DNA of 64,000 nt from contig JADJRL010000003.1 of NCBI GenBank assembly GCA_016712225.1, positions 4,105,501 through 4,169,500 of the forward strand, in the 5' to 3' direction. The DNA comes from Candidatus Defluviibacterium haderslevense. GTDB taxonomy: Bacteria; Bacteroidota; Bacteroidia; Chitinophagales; Saprospiraceae. Both the position numbers and the translations under genes were made by a program. The number at the start of each line of letters is the position of its first letter. The first letter of the stretch is position 1. Below the pieces are notes generated by a model, which was not told where the DNA came from, searched no databases, and saw only the letters and a list, made by a program, of their open reading frames with translations. Below are positions 39,101-48,170 of this stretch, piece after piece.

Positions 39101-39730
39101 ATGAACAAAGCATGCCTAATTATTCTATTATTTATTATTGTTTTTCGAGAAGTGGATGGTCAAATTTCCTTAGGATTTTCCGGTGGCATTAACTTACCTT
39201 CAACAAGATTTGTGAAAGTTAATGCAAGCACACCTTCAAGAGCATTATTTTATTTTGTTGGAATTACACCTGAATATCATCTAAATTCCAAAATATCAAT
39301 TTTGACTGATATCCAATTTTCTCAAAAAGGTTATACAGTAACCTATAATGGCAATGGGGCGTATTATAAGTATAGGTACACCTATATTGATTTACTACCT
39401 CAGATAGAATACAGAATTCAAAGACATATTAGCGTTGGCTTAGGTTTAAATTTTGGATTTAAAATTAATGAGGCACAGAATTACAAGAATTTGGAATGGT
39501 TATCTACAAATGAATTGGATTTAACCAAAACTTTTGATTTTGGATTATTGGGTTCCATTAAGGGCCACTTCAGAGGCTTTAACCTTTTCATGAGATATAA
39601 CTACGGATTAACTAATATCTCAAACTTAATGTTTACAGATCGGGATGGCAATCAAATATCTAAAGCAGCTCAATTTAATACTAATATTCAAATAGGTACC
39701 GGATACACCTTTAATTTGAAAAAGAAATAA
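39101..39730 (+). CDS. Outer-membrane beta-barrel protein (PorT/OMP_b-brl_2-like)
   Basis: 209 residues. The signal peptide ends near EVDGQ; the mature part begins ISLGFSGGINLPSTRF and shows eight or so alternating strands, with FSQKGYTVTYNGNG, YTYIDLLPQIEYRI and VGLGLNFGFKI. It ends with GTGYTFNL before a short lysine tail. Small eight-stranded barrels of this type are very common in Bacteroidota and mostly of unknown function. It is transcribed away from the secreted-protein cluster and followed by a GGTAATCGG-type repeat. Confidence 0.8.
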   Translation: MNKACLIILLFIIVFREVDGQISLGFSGGINLPSTRFVKVNASTPSRALFYFVGITPEYHLNSKISILTDIQFSQKGYTVTYNGNGAYYKYRYTYIDLLPQIEYRIQRHISVGLGLNFGFKINEAQNYKNLEWLSTNELDLTKTFDFGLLGSIKGHFRGFNLFMRYNYGLTNISNLMFTDRDGNQISKAAQFNTNIQIGTGYTFNLKKK

Positions 39731-39739
39731 ATTTCAGTC

Positions 39740-39845
39740 ATCAGTCGTTAGACGTCAGTGAGTCAGGTAATCGTTGAGCAGGTAATCGGGTGATTATTTA
39801 ATCAGTCTAAAAGGAAATCGGTAAAAGGTCATAAGGTAATTGGCG
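39740..39845 (+). repeat. Array 3 of the GGTAATCGG family (degenerate)
   Basis: Degenerate words GGTAATCG, GGTAATCGGGTGATTA, GAAATCGG and AGGTAATTGG follow the barrel gene stop, in the same orientation as that gene. A CAGTCATCAGTCGTTAGACGTCAGTGAGTCAGG-like region precedes them. It is recognisable as a decayed relative of arrays 1 and 2. Confidence 0.65.
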
Positions 39846-39899
39846 TAATTTAAAAATTAATCAAAATTTGTCTAGAACTAAATAATGAGTCAAAGAAAT

Positions 39900-41141
39900 T
39901 TATCGCATCATGCAAGATATACTTACGACTGGAATAATATTCTCTAATTTATAAGCACTGTTAAACAAAGTGCGCATTCCATAATTAATTATTACGTTTC
40001 TGCTAAATCTCCAATCACCACCAATCGAAATATTAAAATTATCAATAAACTCTTGGTCTTGAAAATAAAAGGGAACAAATCCTTCTATGAAAAAATTGGT
40101 GCGATGATTACCATATCTTAAATTTGCACCTACGTCTAAACTAACAATATGCTCATTCACTAATTCATTAACAGAACTACTAAATCGTAATATTCCAGAA
40201 GTTAATATGTTTTTCCCAATTCCCTTACTAGCATTTAACCATAATGCCCATTTTGTATTTACTATCCTAAGATCTTTAAACATAAATAAACTGGAGTCTC
40301 TGCTATCATAGTCAAGCAAATGACCAAATGCTATATCCACATAGCTGGAATTCCATTTTTCAGCTCTATATAAATCTGCTACATTTCGCATTCTCTCAAG
40401 ATAAACATTATCTAATGAATTCAACTCCACTTCTAATGTTCTAACTTCTTCACGAAGGACTAATTTCTTTTCAAAATCTTTTTCTTGCTTTATCAATGAT
40501 TGCTGCTCTCTCAATTGATTCTTTAGATCAACTTTGTGCTCATCATATTCTTTAAGGATTCTTGAAAATAATTTCTTTTCATTTAATGGATCCTGTTCTC
40601 TATACAAGTTAATTTTCATTGCATATGCAAAACTTCTAATCTTCCAGTTGCTCTCAAGAAATATTGTAGAATCATTTCCTTCTGAATCTGTCAATTTCAC
40701 TTGTTTTGTTTCCAAATTATTATTTCCCTCTACAGTACCTATTGAAAGATCCAATGTGGATATAAATTTTACGAATCTTGACTTTTTATGGTATTCTTTC
40801 AATTTTTTTGGCGTATTGAAATACAATTCATTGATTGGTTGTGTTTGCAAAGCTAAATTTGGAGAAAGACCATAACTCTTAAAAGACCAATCCACTTTAA
40901 AATTCCTAACCAAGGATGGCTTTGGAACTAAGCAAGGATTAACGCCTAACAAATCAAAAGCAGGAGACACTGGAATTGAAAATTCTAAAGCGTGCATTAA
41001 GATACCATCTCCTTTTGCTTCTAAATTTTGTTGATATTGTGCATTTAAAATAAAATTATTGCACAATCCAATAACTACTATTAGTAAAATATTTGAAAAA
41101 TGCAAATCAAATTTTTTCACAATTACTAAATAAATTCGCAT
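39900..41141 (-). CDS. Predicted outer-membrane beta-barrel protein with internal coiled coil
   Basis: 413 residues. A long signal peptide (about 1-36, ends NFILNAQ). The N-terminal ~130 residues and C-terminal ~130 residues are rich in alternating beta strands (SSYVDIAFGHLLDYDSR, NIGGDWRFSRNVIINYGMRTLF). Between them a charged helical stretch (about 195-260, KNQLREQQSLIKQEKDFEKKLVLREEVRTLEVELNS) is a strong coiled coil. I do not recognise the family. It is the last gene of the minus-strand cluster downstream of the sigma-CHAT genes, 131 bases after a small secreted protein, and could be the cluster's outer-membrane component; this is inference. Confidence 0.6.
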   Translation of the reverse strand: MRIYLVIVKKFDLHFSNILLIVVIGLCNNFILNAQYQQNLEAKGDGILMHALEFSIPVSPAFDLLGVNPCLVPKPSLVRNFKVDWSFKSYGLSPNLALQTQPINELYFNTPKKLKEYHKKSRFVKFISTLDLSIGTVEGNNNLETKQVKLTDSEGNDSTIFLESNWKIRSFAYAMKINLYREQDPLNEKKLFSRILKEYDEHKVDLKNQLREQQSLIKQEKDFEKKLVLREEVRTLEVELNSLDNVYLERMRNVADLYRAEKWNSSYVDIAFGHLLDYDSRDSSLFMFKDLRIVNTKWALWLNASKGIGKNILTSGILRFSSSVNELVNEHIVSLDVGANLRYGNHRTNFFIEGFVPFYFQDQEFIDNFNISIGGDWRFSRNVIINYGMRTLFNSAYKLENIIPVVSISCMMR

Positions 41142-41272
41142 AAATTAAAAGAATTTTGGCTTAAATTTTACTTTAAATTGTTTCACATTAAAACAAAAAT
41201 CTAAATATAAAAATAAAGATTCAAGTTAAAATGAATCCATTTAGTAAACTAAAAATACCTAATTAGGATCAC

Positions 41273-41956
41273 TTATTTTATCCCAATCTGAAAGCTATTT
41301 GGAGTTGAACCATTCAAACCCACAACAATAACTTGAACATTTTCTATAACAATTTTATCACATTCATTTTTACAATATTTAAAAGCATCATCACAAACTT
41401 CCCTCAACAAATAATCTATATCTTTTTCTGACGATTTTGGTTCAATTGAGGTATCTATATAACACTCTTCATATAATTGCAGACACTTACAGTCATCTGC
41501 ACCTTGGTTTGGGCCAATGGGTTTAAATACATTTCCAATTCCAACATTACCTTTTCCAGTTCCACCAAATTGATATATACTTATTACAAATGACTTTTTT
41601 ATTGGGGTAACAATAGTTTGTGTATTGCCAGAAATGGTATAATACTGTGTCAATTTTTTATTAGTTGATACATGCTTAGTCATTCCAGTGAAGTTTGCTG
41701 TTTTTCCAGTTGTAAGTAAATTATATATTGGTCCAGATGTAACAGGAATTGCAATACTTTTTTTATTATTTGTCACCAACATCTCTTGACAATTTCCACC
41801 TTTTGTATCACAATATTTTGCTATAGTAGCATTTGATCCAACTGCTTTTTTTGATACCAAATTGAGTTTTTTTCCAGATCGTGTAATTGAATTATCCACT
41901 TGTGAATTTGCATTAAGCGAAATAAAAATAAAAATAAATAAATAAGTAAATTTCAT
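41273..41956 (-). CDS. Small secreted Cys-containing protein, cluster member 6
   Basis: 227 residues, signal peptide 1-18 (ends LNANSQ). A basic, Thr/Ser/Lys-rich central part (about 20-135) is followed by a Gly-rich linker (GGTGKGNVGIGN) and a Cys-rich region DDCKCLQLYEECYIDTS with further Cys in REVCDDAFKYCKNECDK. The Cys spacing CxC, CxxxxC, CxxxC differs from the other cluster members. No known domain was recognised. Secreted to the periplasm or beyond by Sec; the Cys residues are probably disulfide-bonded there. Confidence 0.6.
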   Translation of the reverse strand: MKFTYLFIFIFISLNANSQVDNSITRSGKKLNLVSKKAVGSNATIAKYCDTKGGNCQEMLVTNNKKSIAIPVTSGPIYNLLTTGKTANFTGMTKHVSTNKKLTQYYTISGNTQTIVTPIKKSFVISIYQFGGTGKGNVGIGNVFKPIGPNQGADDCKCLQLYEECYIDTSIEPKSSEKDIDYLLREVCDDAFKYCKNECDKIVIENVQVIVVGLNGSTPNSFQIGIK

Positions 41957-42058
41957 AATACTTGATTTGTTTTTTAAAAATTTGAATTGAAAATATATAA
42001 TTAATTACTTGAATAAAACAATTCAATTAATTGGATCAATTGTTTAGAATATTAAAAA

Positions 42059-42343
42059 TTAAAGTTTCTTTGTATGTACTATTTTAGGTGTTTTAATATT
42101 TTTTTGCTTATTGACTAAAATTATCGGATACTCAATACAGTGATTTTGAAAATCACAAACATATCTCTTACAATTCAAAGTCAGTTCAGGATTACTGCAT
42201 TTTATACAAACCATGCTATCAACTGAAACAGTATCGCAAGATTTTGTATATAGGATTGATTTAGTTAAAGTCTGAGCTTGCAGACTCAAATTTGCCAAAC
42301 ACATGTACAAACAAAGAACTAAAGCAATTACATTTTGATTCAT
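42059..42343 (-). CDS. Small secreted Cys-rich protein, cluster member 5
   Basis: 94 residues from ATG 42343, giving a clean 24-residue signal peptide (MNQNVIALVLCLYMCLANLSLQAQ by position). An alternative ATG at 42391 overlaps the preceding stop as ATGA but yields a 40-residue leader with two hydrophobic stretches. The mature peptide is only about 70 residues with six Cys: SCDTV, CIKC, NCKRYVCDFQNHC. The tail is lysine-rich (NKQKNIKTPKIVHTKKL). This member lacks the N-terminal beta segment of its neighbours. Small size, Cys content and basic tail suggest a disulfide-stabilised peptide; function unknown. Confidence 0.6.
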   Translation of the reverse strand: MNQNVIALVLCLYMCLANLSLQAQTLTKSILYTKSCDTVSVDSMVCIKCSNPELTLNCKRYVCDFQNHCIEYPIILVNKQKNIKTPKIVHTKKL

Positions 42344-42387
42344 AATTAAGCAAGATAAAGCATATAAAAAATAGTTTATTCTTAGAT

Positions 42388-42813
42388 TCATTTGGAATCA
42401 ATGGTTGCACAATCAATCGGTTCACAAGCTTTCTTACCATCTGTAAAGGTCACACAGATCTCACAATAATCTTCAGTTGGTGGCGGAGGTGGCTTTTTAG
42501 ATGGCTTTTTCTTTTTAGGCGCAGGACTTACAGGCTTTGCCAAAGTACCACCATTGCTAATAATATTCCCTTGGATAAGTTCAATTGGTAATGCATTTCC
42601 TTTTATATCAAATGCGACAAAAGATTTGATTTTACCCTGCTGCAGAATCACACTAATAGTCATTGTTTTTCCCTTATCACTGAAAACAGGATAAGTTCCG
42701 TCTTTTGTTGGAAGTGAATTTATATTATCTCGAATGGTTTGCTGACTTGAAATTTTAAAGGATGGAAACAGAATTCCAAAAATCATAGCAAAATATACAA
42801 TTTTATGTTTCAT
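42388..42813 (-). CDS. Small secreted Cys-containing protein, cluster member 4
   Basis: 141 residues, signal peptide 1-24 (ends KISSQ). Beta-rich segment about 28-85 contains KIKSFVAFDIKGNALPIEL, which aligns weakly with the N-terminal segment of members 2 and 3. A Lys/Pro linker (PAPKKKKPSKKPPPPP) leads to a short Cys tail YCEICVTFTDGKKACEPIDC with four Cys. The linker-plus-tail plan is shared with member 3. It lies 47 bases after member 3. Function unknown. Confidence 0.65.
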   Translation of the reverse strand: MKHKIVYFAMIFGILFPSFKISSQQTIRDNINSLPTKDGTYPVFSDKGKTMTISVILQQGKIKSFVAFDIKGNALPIELIQGNIISNGGTLAKPVSPAPKKKKPSKKPPPPPTEDYCEICVTFTDGKKACEPIDCATIDSK

Positions 42814-42860
42814 TATTCAATAATTAATTTGAGATTTATTACGACATTCTATCAGAAATA

Positions 42861-43322
42861 TTACCTTTGAGAATTAGTACATGGTTTCAATTCACAGTTC
42901 CTAACACAAAAATTAACACTCTGTCCTCCAGTGCTACCTCCTTCAGCACAAGGATATGTCTCGCAAACAATACACATTGGTTTACTTATTTTTTTGGCAC
43001 TCTTTTTAGTTGTTCCGCTCCCATTATTTGTTTTTGCAGTACTACCGTTTGCAGCAGGCAAACTAACATCCATAAAATCAGTTGCTTTAAAACTCACATT
43101 GATACTTTTGAGTGTTTTCAAATTGTAACCAGTAATTTTTGATACCTTATTATTCTTTACTGTTAGATAGAAATTAATATTTTCGGAATTTGTAACCAAA
43201 TTCTGTCCCTCTTCAAATTGAGAATCATTTATGCTATACTCGATAGATTTATTCTGTGAAATTCCAATATGAGTTACAGCAATTTGAAAAATGAAAATGA
43301 AAATAAAATTATTTGCTTTCAT
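42861..43322 (-). CDS. Small secreted Cys-containing protein, cluster member 3
   Basis: 153 residues from ATG 43322; a longer reading to 43436 would overlap the preceding gene and lacks a signal peptide at its start. Signal peptide about 1-22 (ends GISQ). The beta segment (about 25-85) contains NFYLTVKNNKVSKITGYNLK, closely similar to member 2. A Ser/Thr/Lys/Gly linker (about 88-112) precedes the Cys tail: CIVCETYPC, then FCVRNCELKPC. Seven Cys in the last 40 residues. The gene sits 34 bases after member 2. Confidence 0.7.
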   Translation of the reverse strand: MKANNFIFIFIFQIAVTHIGISQNKSIEYSINDSQFEEGQNLVTNSENINFYLTVKNNKVSKITGYNLKTLKSINVSFKATDFMDVSLPAANGSTAKTNNGSGTTKKSAKKISKPMCIVCETYPCAEGGSTGGQSVNFCVRNCELKPCTNSQR

Positions 43323-43356
43323 ACTATTGTTTATTAAAGTTTTATTAATTTTCAAT

Positions 43357-43791
43357 TTATTGTTTTTTAAGTCCACCTTTACAGATAACAGGTTTACACG
43401 GTCCAGATTGACACCAGCAATTGACACTTTTTCCACTTGGATCTGTACAAGTATTAGGACAAAGTTCCATTGGACATTCTACACAAGTCTTTACTGCTGA
43501 ATTTATACCTCCTACAGATCTACCCATTTTCTTTGCATTATCCGATTCATCCATAGCGTCTATATCCATAGAAAATTTACTTTTTGACTTCAAATTGAAT
43601 CCATAAAAGTCAACCATTTTATTGCTTTTAACATTAGCAAAAATATTGACATCTGCATCTGCATAGACAAGACTATTCTGCCCTTTCATTGTTTTTGGAT
43701 CATAGGTAAAGCTGAGTGTTTTCTTGTTTTGTGCAGAAATAGCAAATCCACACATGAGAACAAAAATAAAAATTAGTAATCTAGACATCAT
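43357..43791 (-). CDS. Small secreted Cys-rich protein, cluster member 2
   Basis: 144 residues, signal peptide about 1-20 (ends AISAQ). Beta segment 24-75 with NIFANVKSNKMVDFYGFNLK, alignable without gaps to member 3 (shared LV, N, VK-NK, G-NLK, A-D positions). The Cys tail has nine Cys in 37 residues: CVECPMELCPNTC, NCWCQSGPCKPVIC, then GGLKKQ. The density and spacing resemble disulfide-knotted peptides but match no family I know. It is preceded by a 462-base gene-free gap, so it probably has its own promoter and leads the run of members 2-6. Confidence 0.7.
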   Translation of the reverse strand: MMSRLLIFIFVLMCGFAISAQNKKTLSFTYDPKTMKGQNSLVYADADVNIFANVKSNKMVDFYGFNLKSKSKFSMDIDAMDESDNAKKMGRSVGGINSAVKTCVECPMELCPNTCTDPSGKSVNCWCQSGPCKPVICKGGLKKQ

Positions 43792-44253
43792 TAATAAAAA
43801 TTAAGTTATAAAATAGATTAATTGAATTGAATTTTTCAAACAAAATTAGGACAAATACTGTTGGTTATTAATATGCATATATTTAACAAGGATTCAAACA
43901 CTTTTCTTTAATATATTATACTAGAATGATGAATAATCTTAGCATGTAAAATGAAATATTAGATAAATTTTCAATTTACTTTCTTACAAGTAAATATTTT
44001 ATAACTAAAATTCTATATTAAAACTGTTTGCTTACGAAAGTATTTTAATCATAGTCACCAAATAATTAAAGCAAAAACGAACACTTCAAACATTATAATT
44101 AAGTTAAATATAATAATAGTTTATTCCTTCAGAACAAATCCGTTATATCAATAAACATCTATGACTTTTCCAGTCAAAATATTTTGTGCAAATTATATCG
44201 ATTTGAAGCAATATTAATATCTATAACTTTTCTTTGGTTAATAATTAATAAAA
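43792..44253. other. AT-rich gene-free gap inside the secreted-protein cluster
   Basis: This 462-base stretch is much longer than the other gaps in the cluster. No ORF with a signal peptide, no tRNA and no strong hairpin was found; presumably promoter and regulatory DNA for members 2-6. Confidence 0.45.
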
Positions 44254-44739
44254 TTATTTAAGACAATAACAGGTACCCCTATCGGTATCACAAAAGGATA
44301 ATATACAATCTTTGTCTGTAAACATTCTATTACAATCAGCATCACCTTGGCATGAACAAAGAGGACCATCACAACTGTATGAAAATGTTCCCTGCTGCTT
44401 AAGTAAGCTACTTGTTTTCTTTGGAACATGATTGGGGTCAGTTTTCTCCATTATAGGTGATGAAATTTGTCCTTTTGAAATTAAAAAAGAGGCAACTCCT
44501 CCCGATGCATAGGTAAGTCTGTATTTTCCATCTTTGAGACCAGGAATTTGAATTACTCCTAATGCATTTTTTGAAAAATCCATTTCTTTGAGATTAATCA
44601 CTTGAGATACAGAAGTAGTCGACGTAGAGCTTGCTTTAATATCTTTTTGGTGATTAGTGCTTACTTTTTTCTTCACTTGAGAGAACCCGGAATAAACAAA
44701 CAAGAGCACTAAAATGAATATTACTGAAATTTGTTTCAT
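44254..44739 (-). CDS. Small secreted Cys-rich protein, cluster member 1
   Basis: 161 residues, signal peptide about 1-20 (ends SGFSQ). A basic Ser/Thr-rich stretch is followed by a beta-rich segment (about 48-90: VIQIPGLKDGKYRLTYASGGVASFLISKG), which resembles the segments of members 2-4 only in outline. The Cys tail has nine Cys in about 40 residues: CDGPLCSCQGDADC, DCILSFCD, TCYCLK. GDADC and the spacing recall whey-acidic/EGF-like small disulfide folds, but no assignment is safe. It lies 259 bases after the CHAT gene on the same strand. Confidence 0.65.
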   Translation of the reverse strand: MKQISVIFILVLLFVYSGFSQVKKKVSTNHQKDIKASSTSTTSVSQVINLKEMDFSKNALGVIQIPGLKDGKYRLTYASGGVASFLISKGQISSPIMEKTDPNHVPKKTSSLLKQQGTFSYSCDGPLCSCQGDADCNRMFTDKDCILSFCDTDRGTCYCLK

Positions 44740-44998
44740 GATTTTAAAAATTTAAGTTTATAATAAATTAAGTATTTTAAGAGACCAACAATGAAATTTG
44801 TGTTCTTTTCTGCATTCGAAAACAACCTTAAGCTATATCTGGGCTCTTTTACGTTCTTAATAATAAATACCTGTGAGGAGAACAATCTTAGCAATGAATA
44901 GGAAATATTTCGAGAAAAAGGAAATCAACAATTCCATTTTTAACAGCAGTTGCTACTGAGCTGATCAAATAGAGTGGCATATCATAAAGTAAGGAATT
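44740..44998. other. Gap between member 1 and the CHAT gene
   Basis: 259 AT-rich bases. No recognisable terminator. It may separate the sigma/CHAT transcript from the secreted-protein genes. Confidence 0.35.
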
Positions 44999-47900
44999 CT
45001 AATTTACCAATACAAATCCAGCCCAATAGTATGGTTCTAGGCCTTTTTTACGCAAAGAGTTTTGTGCTTCTAATAAGGCATCACAAATTGGAAGTTTATC
45101 TTTGATCCAATTTATATAAAAAAGTTGCATTAATTCGGATGTTTGTTTGTCTGGAACTTGCCAGAGCGACATCATTATATTTTTTACACCAGCGATTTTA
45201 AATGCTCGCTGTAATCCGTAGACACCTTCATTTCCTGCTATATCACCTAGTCCTGTTTCACAAGCTGAGAGAACAACCAGCTCAGTATTGCTGAGATCCA
45301 TTAAGCTGATTTCATATGCTGTCAAAATGCCATCATCTGTGTTTGGATATGCTGGCTTTCCATTTTGCCAAGCATAATTTGCCCCAGCCATTATTAAACC
45401 TGATCTTATCATAGGATCAGTTGCATTTTGAAAGACTATTTGTTTCGAATTATTGACTATTGAAAATTGATTAATATTCTTTGGATCAGGGAAGAAAAAT
45501 CCATGAGTGGCTAAATGAATCAATCTTGGCGAGCTGGCTCTTGTTGTTGATCTACCTAAAGATTTAAAGAAATCTTCAGTGGCATTTAACTCTGAAATAA
45601 TATTAGATTTTAAGTTATTCATTTCAAACACAGTTGAAATTTTCTGAACTTCATTAATAGTTCCCTCAAGATATTTCCATTTCCCAACTCTTAAACTCGA
45701 ATCATTTTGGAAAAAGGAAAAATCTCCTCTTGTACTTAAATCAATTTGATAAACTATAGTATCCGAAATACTAGTTGAGTTGACATTAAGATCATACTGC
45801 AAACCTCCAAATAGAATACTTTCATTAGTATTACTAACGTATTCATCGCTTTGCGATAATAATTCACGCGTGCTAGTTAACAACACCAACTTATATTGGT
45901 CCATTACAGATGAATTATCCGGAAGTGTAATTGCATTTAGATTTATCCTATGCATTAAACCAATAGGAGAATAATATACTGTCGAATATGGTTTTATCAA
46001 AGACTCAATTGGCTTCCAAATCAGATTATACAGATACTTATCATGTTGCCTTGACAAATTATCAGGTTTTTGGTATAGTTTTGAAACGTACTCCATTCTT
46101 CTTTTAGAATTTACTACAAATTGCGCTTCTAATTTTTCTTCGGAACACAATGGAATGAAGACAGGAAATTTGTCATCAGGTCTAATAAGTAATGCAGCAT
46201 AACAGATAGTATTAGATATTTTTCCATCATTGTACAAAGGATAGGCAATAAATTCAATAATCACTTCATTTTGCTTTAGATTACGAAGCAATTGGCTCCA
46301 ATGTACGTCAATAGAAGCATCGTTTTTCAAATTGAGATGTTTACTTAATTCCTTTTCAGAAACATTAGCTTTGTTTTCTAAACTAGCAAGATCTCTACGC
46401 TCAGCCAAAGGCTTTGAATATTCTGCAGCAAGTAACCTTTTGAATGATTTATAAACATCATTTAATGAGCTAGCTGATGAATCTCTTGATATAATTCGGT
46501 TTTTTTGAATTCTAGCATTAAGCAAATTGCCTTTATAAAATAATGCATCATCAAATGCTTCTCCAATTAAATAATCCAGAGTTTGATATTTTCCAAATGC
46601 ATCCATAAAATTAAAATCATCTTTCCGCAGATTATTAGTAAACTCATACGCCTCTCTATCTGACATATAACTCAAGGCATTAACAATTTCCCTTTTATAA
46701 ATGCTACTTGCAGACGAATAATAATATGCGGCCCTTTCAAAGCTATCAATTTCATAATATGATTTTGCCAAATTGATAAGTATACTCTTACTGGTTGGAT
46801 TACCTAATCCAAAAGATTTCGTGACCAAATTAAGAGCTTGTGTGTCTAAATGAATAGCTTGTTTATGATGACCATTAAGCAATTTGAACTCAGAATATAA
46901 TCTTAAATACTGCGCGATTTCATGATGATCTTTACCTTTTATTTTAATATTAGCTTCAATAATATTTAGAAAGACACTATCTGGTATATCAATTTTCCCT
47001 TGTCTCAATTTTACCAAAATAAGATTTTGAAGCGCTTCCAAAGAATATATATTTTCAGTACCTAATAGTTTATCATAAAAATTCAAGACAACTGCAAACT
47101 GTTCTTCAGCCAAATCATATCTTCCCAAATCAGAATGTATTCTAGCAATATTATTTAGAACACCCATATATTCAATACTCTCCTGACCAAAATTGTTCTT
47201 ATAAAAATTTATCGCTTCATTATAATAAAACAAAGATTTTTCAAAAGAACCAATTTTATAATAATAAACACCAATTTGGTTTAACGTATTTCCATACATT
47301 CTATTCTTTTTTAAAGCTTCATTTTTTTGATAAATCGCATATGCTTCTAATAAATAATATTCATCTTTATCATATTGGCCAGATCTTTCATAAACTTTTG
47401 CCAATACTGCCAAGGTCAGAATATACTCTATTTTATTACTCGCATTCAATGATTCAAAAGTCATTTTTGAAACTAATAATGCATTTAAGGCCTGATCGAA
47501 CTTATCTGTTTCTGAATACAACTCTCCTAAATTTCGGAGTGTAACTGCATAACCTAATGAATTCTTTCCTTCTATTTTTTCTCTAAAATTCAAACTTTCA
47601 TTATAGTACTTTTCTGCATTCGAAAAATTCTGCGTTTTTGCATAAAAAGTAGCTAGATTATTCAAGGATTTGCCATATTCAATATTACTATCCCCAAATG
47701 TTTTTTTACAAACATTTAAAGCCTCTACTATATATGGTTCTGCTTTGTTTATTTGTCCATCAAATAATAGAACCTGCCCCAATAGACTCAAACATTGAAC
47801 GGCTTGAAAACTTAATGAATCTTTTCCATTTCTGACAATTGGTAATGCTTTAAAGAAATACTCTTGAGCGCTTTTATAGTTATTTAATGACATCTCTGAC

Positions 47901-48151
47901 TTTCCCCTCAAATAACAAAGTTCACCATAAGAATCAGATAGATCACCTAATTTTAATATTACGGCAGATTCATTTTCAATCAACAATTTGTTTGCATTAG
48001 AAAAGTCCTTTTTACTTAAATAAGTTTTAACTAAAGCACAAGTACTATCAAATTCTTTCTTGAATACAAGATTATCTTTCACCTGACTTTGCAATGCGAT
48101 AGACAAACAAAATAAGAATAGAATCATAACACTTTTAATTCCAAAATACAT
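44999..48151 (-). CDS. Exported TPR-CHAT caspase-like peptidase
   Basis: 1,050 residues from ATG 48151 (a TTG three codons earlier is less likely). A hydrophobic N-terminal segment (about 4-22, ends LQSQ) is a signal peptide. Residues about 40-510 are at least ten tetratricopeptide repeats of the kinesin-light-chain type (SYGKSLNNLATFYAKTQNFSNAEKYY and similar). The C-terminal CHAT domain (about 660-1050) keeps the catalytic pair: His883 in LIHLATHGFFF and Cys964 in VVLSACETGLGD, with SLWQVPD after it. CHAT belongs to the caspase/separase clan; some members are proteases activated through their TPRs. The signal peptide puts it in the periplasm or beyond. It is third in an operon with an ECF sigma factor and a membrane TPR protein. 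Confidence 0.9.
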   Translation of the reverse strand: MYFGIKSVMILFLFCLSIALQSQVKDNLVFKKEFDSTCALVKTYLSKKDFSNANKLLIENESAVILKLGDLSDSYGELCYLRGKSEMSLNNYKSAQEYFFKALPIVRNGKDSLSFQAVQCLSLLGQVLLFDGQINKAEPYIVEALNVCKKTFGDSNIEYGKSLNNLATFYAKTQNFSNAEKYYNESLNFREKIEGKNSLGYAVTLRNLGELYSETDKFDQALNALLVSKMTFESLNASNKIEYILTLAVLAKVYERSGQYDKDEYYLLEAYAIYQKNEALKKNRMYGNTLNQIGVYYYKIGSFEKSLFYYNEAINFYKNNFGQESIEYMGVLNNIARIHSDLGRYDLAEEQFAVVLNFYDKLLGTENIYSLEALQNLILVKLRQGKIDIPDSVFLNIIEANIKIKGKDHHEIAQYLRLYSEFKLLNGHHKQAIHLDTQALNLVTKSFGLGNPTSKSILINLAKSYYEIDSFERAAYYYSSASSIYKREIVNALSYMSDREAYEFTNNLRKDDFNFMDAFGKYQTLDYLIGEAFDDALFYKGNLLNARIQKNRIISRDSSASSLNDVYKSFKRLLAAEYSKPLAERRDLASLENKANVSEKELSKHLNLKNDASIDVHWSQLLRNLKQNEVIIEFIAYPLYNDGKISNTICYAALLIRPDDKFPVFIPLCSEEKLEAQFVVNSKRRMEYVSKLYQKPDNLSRQHDKYLYNLIWKPIESLIKPYSTVYYSPIGLMHRINLNAITLPDNSSVMDQYKLVLLTSTRELLSQSDEYVSNTNESILFGGLQYDLNVNSTSISDTIVYQIDLSTRGDFSFFQNDSSLRVGKWKYLEGTINEVQKISTVFEMNNLKSNIISELNATEDFFKSLGRSTTRASSPRLIHLATHGFFFPDPKNINQFSIVNNSKQIVFQNATDPMIRSGLIMAGANYAWQNGKPAYPNTDDGILTAYEISLMDLSNTELVVLSACETGLGDIAGNEGVYGLQRAFKIAGVKNIMMSLWQVPDKQTSELMQLFYINWIKDKLPICDALLEAQNSLRKKGLEPYYWAGFVLVN

Positions 48152-48170
48152 ACTTACCAAATTTACAAAT

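Noticed and set aside
42389..42391. ATG 42391 as start of secreted protein member 5 (ATGA overlap with member 4)
   Set aside because: It gives a 40-residue leader with two hydrophobic stretches, while ATG 42343 gives a normal signal peptide; kept as an alternative only.
43323..43436. Longer reading of secreted protein member 3 up to 43436
   Set aside because: It would overlap the end of member 2 and lacks a signal peptide at its start, while ATG 43322 has one.
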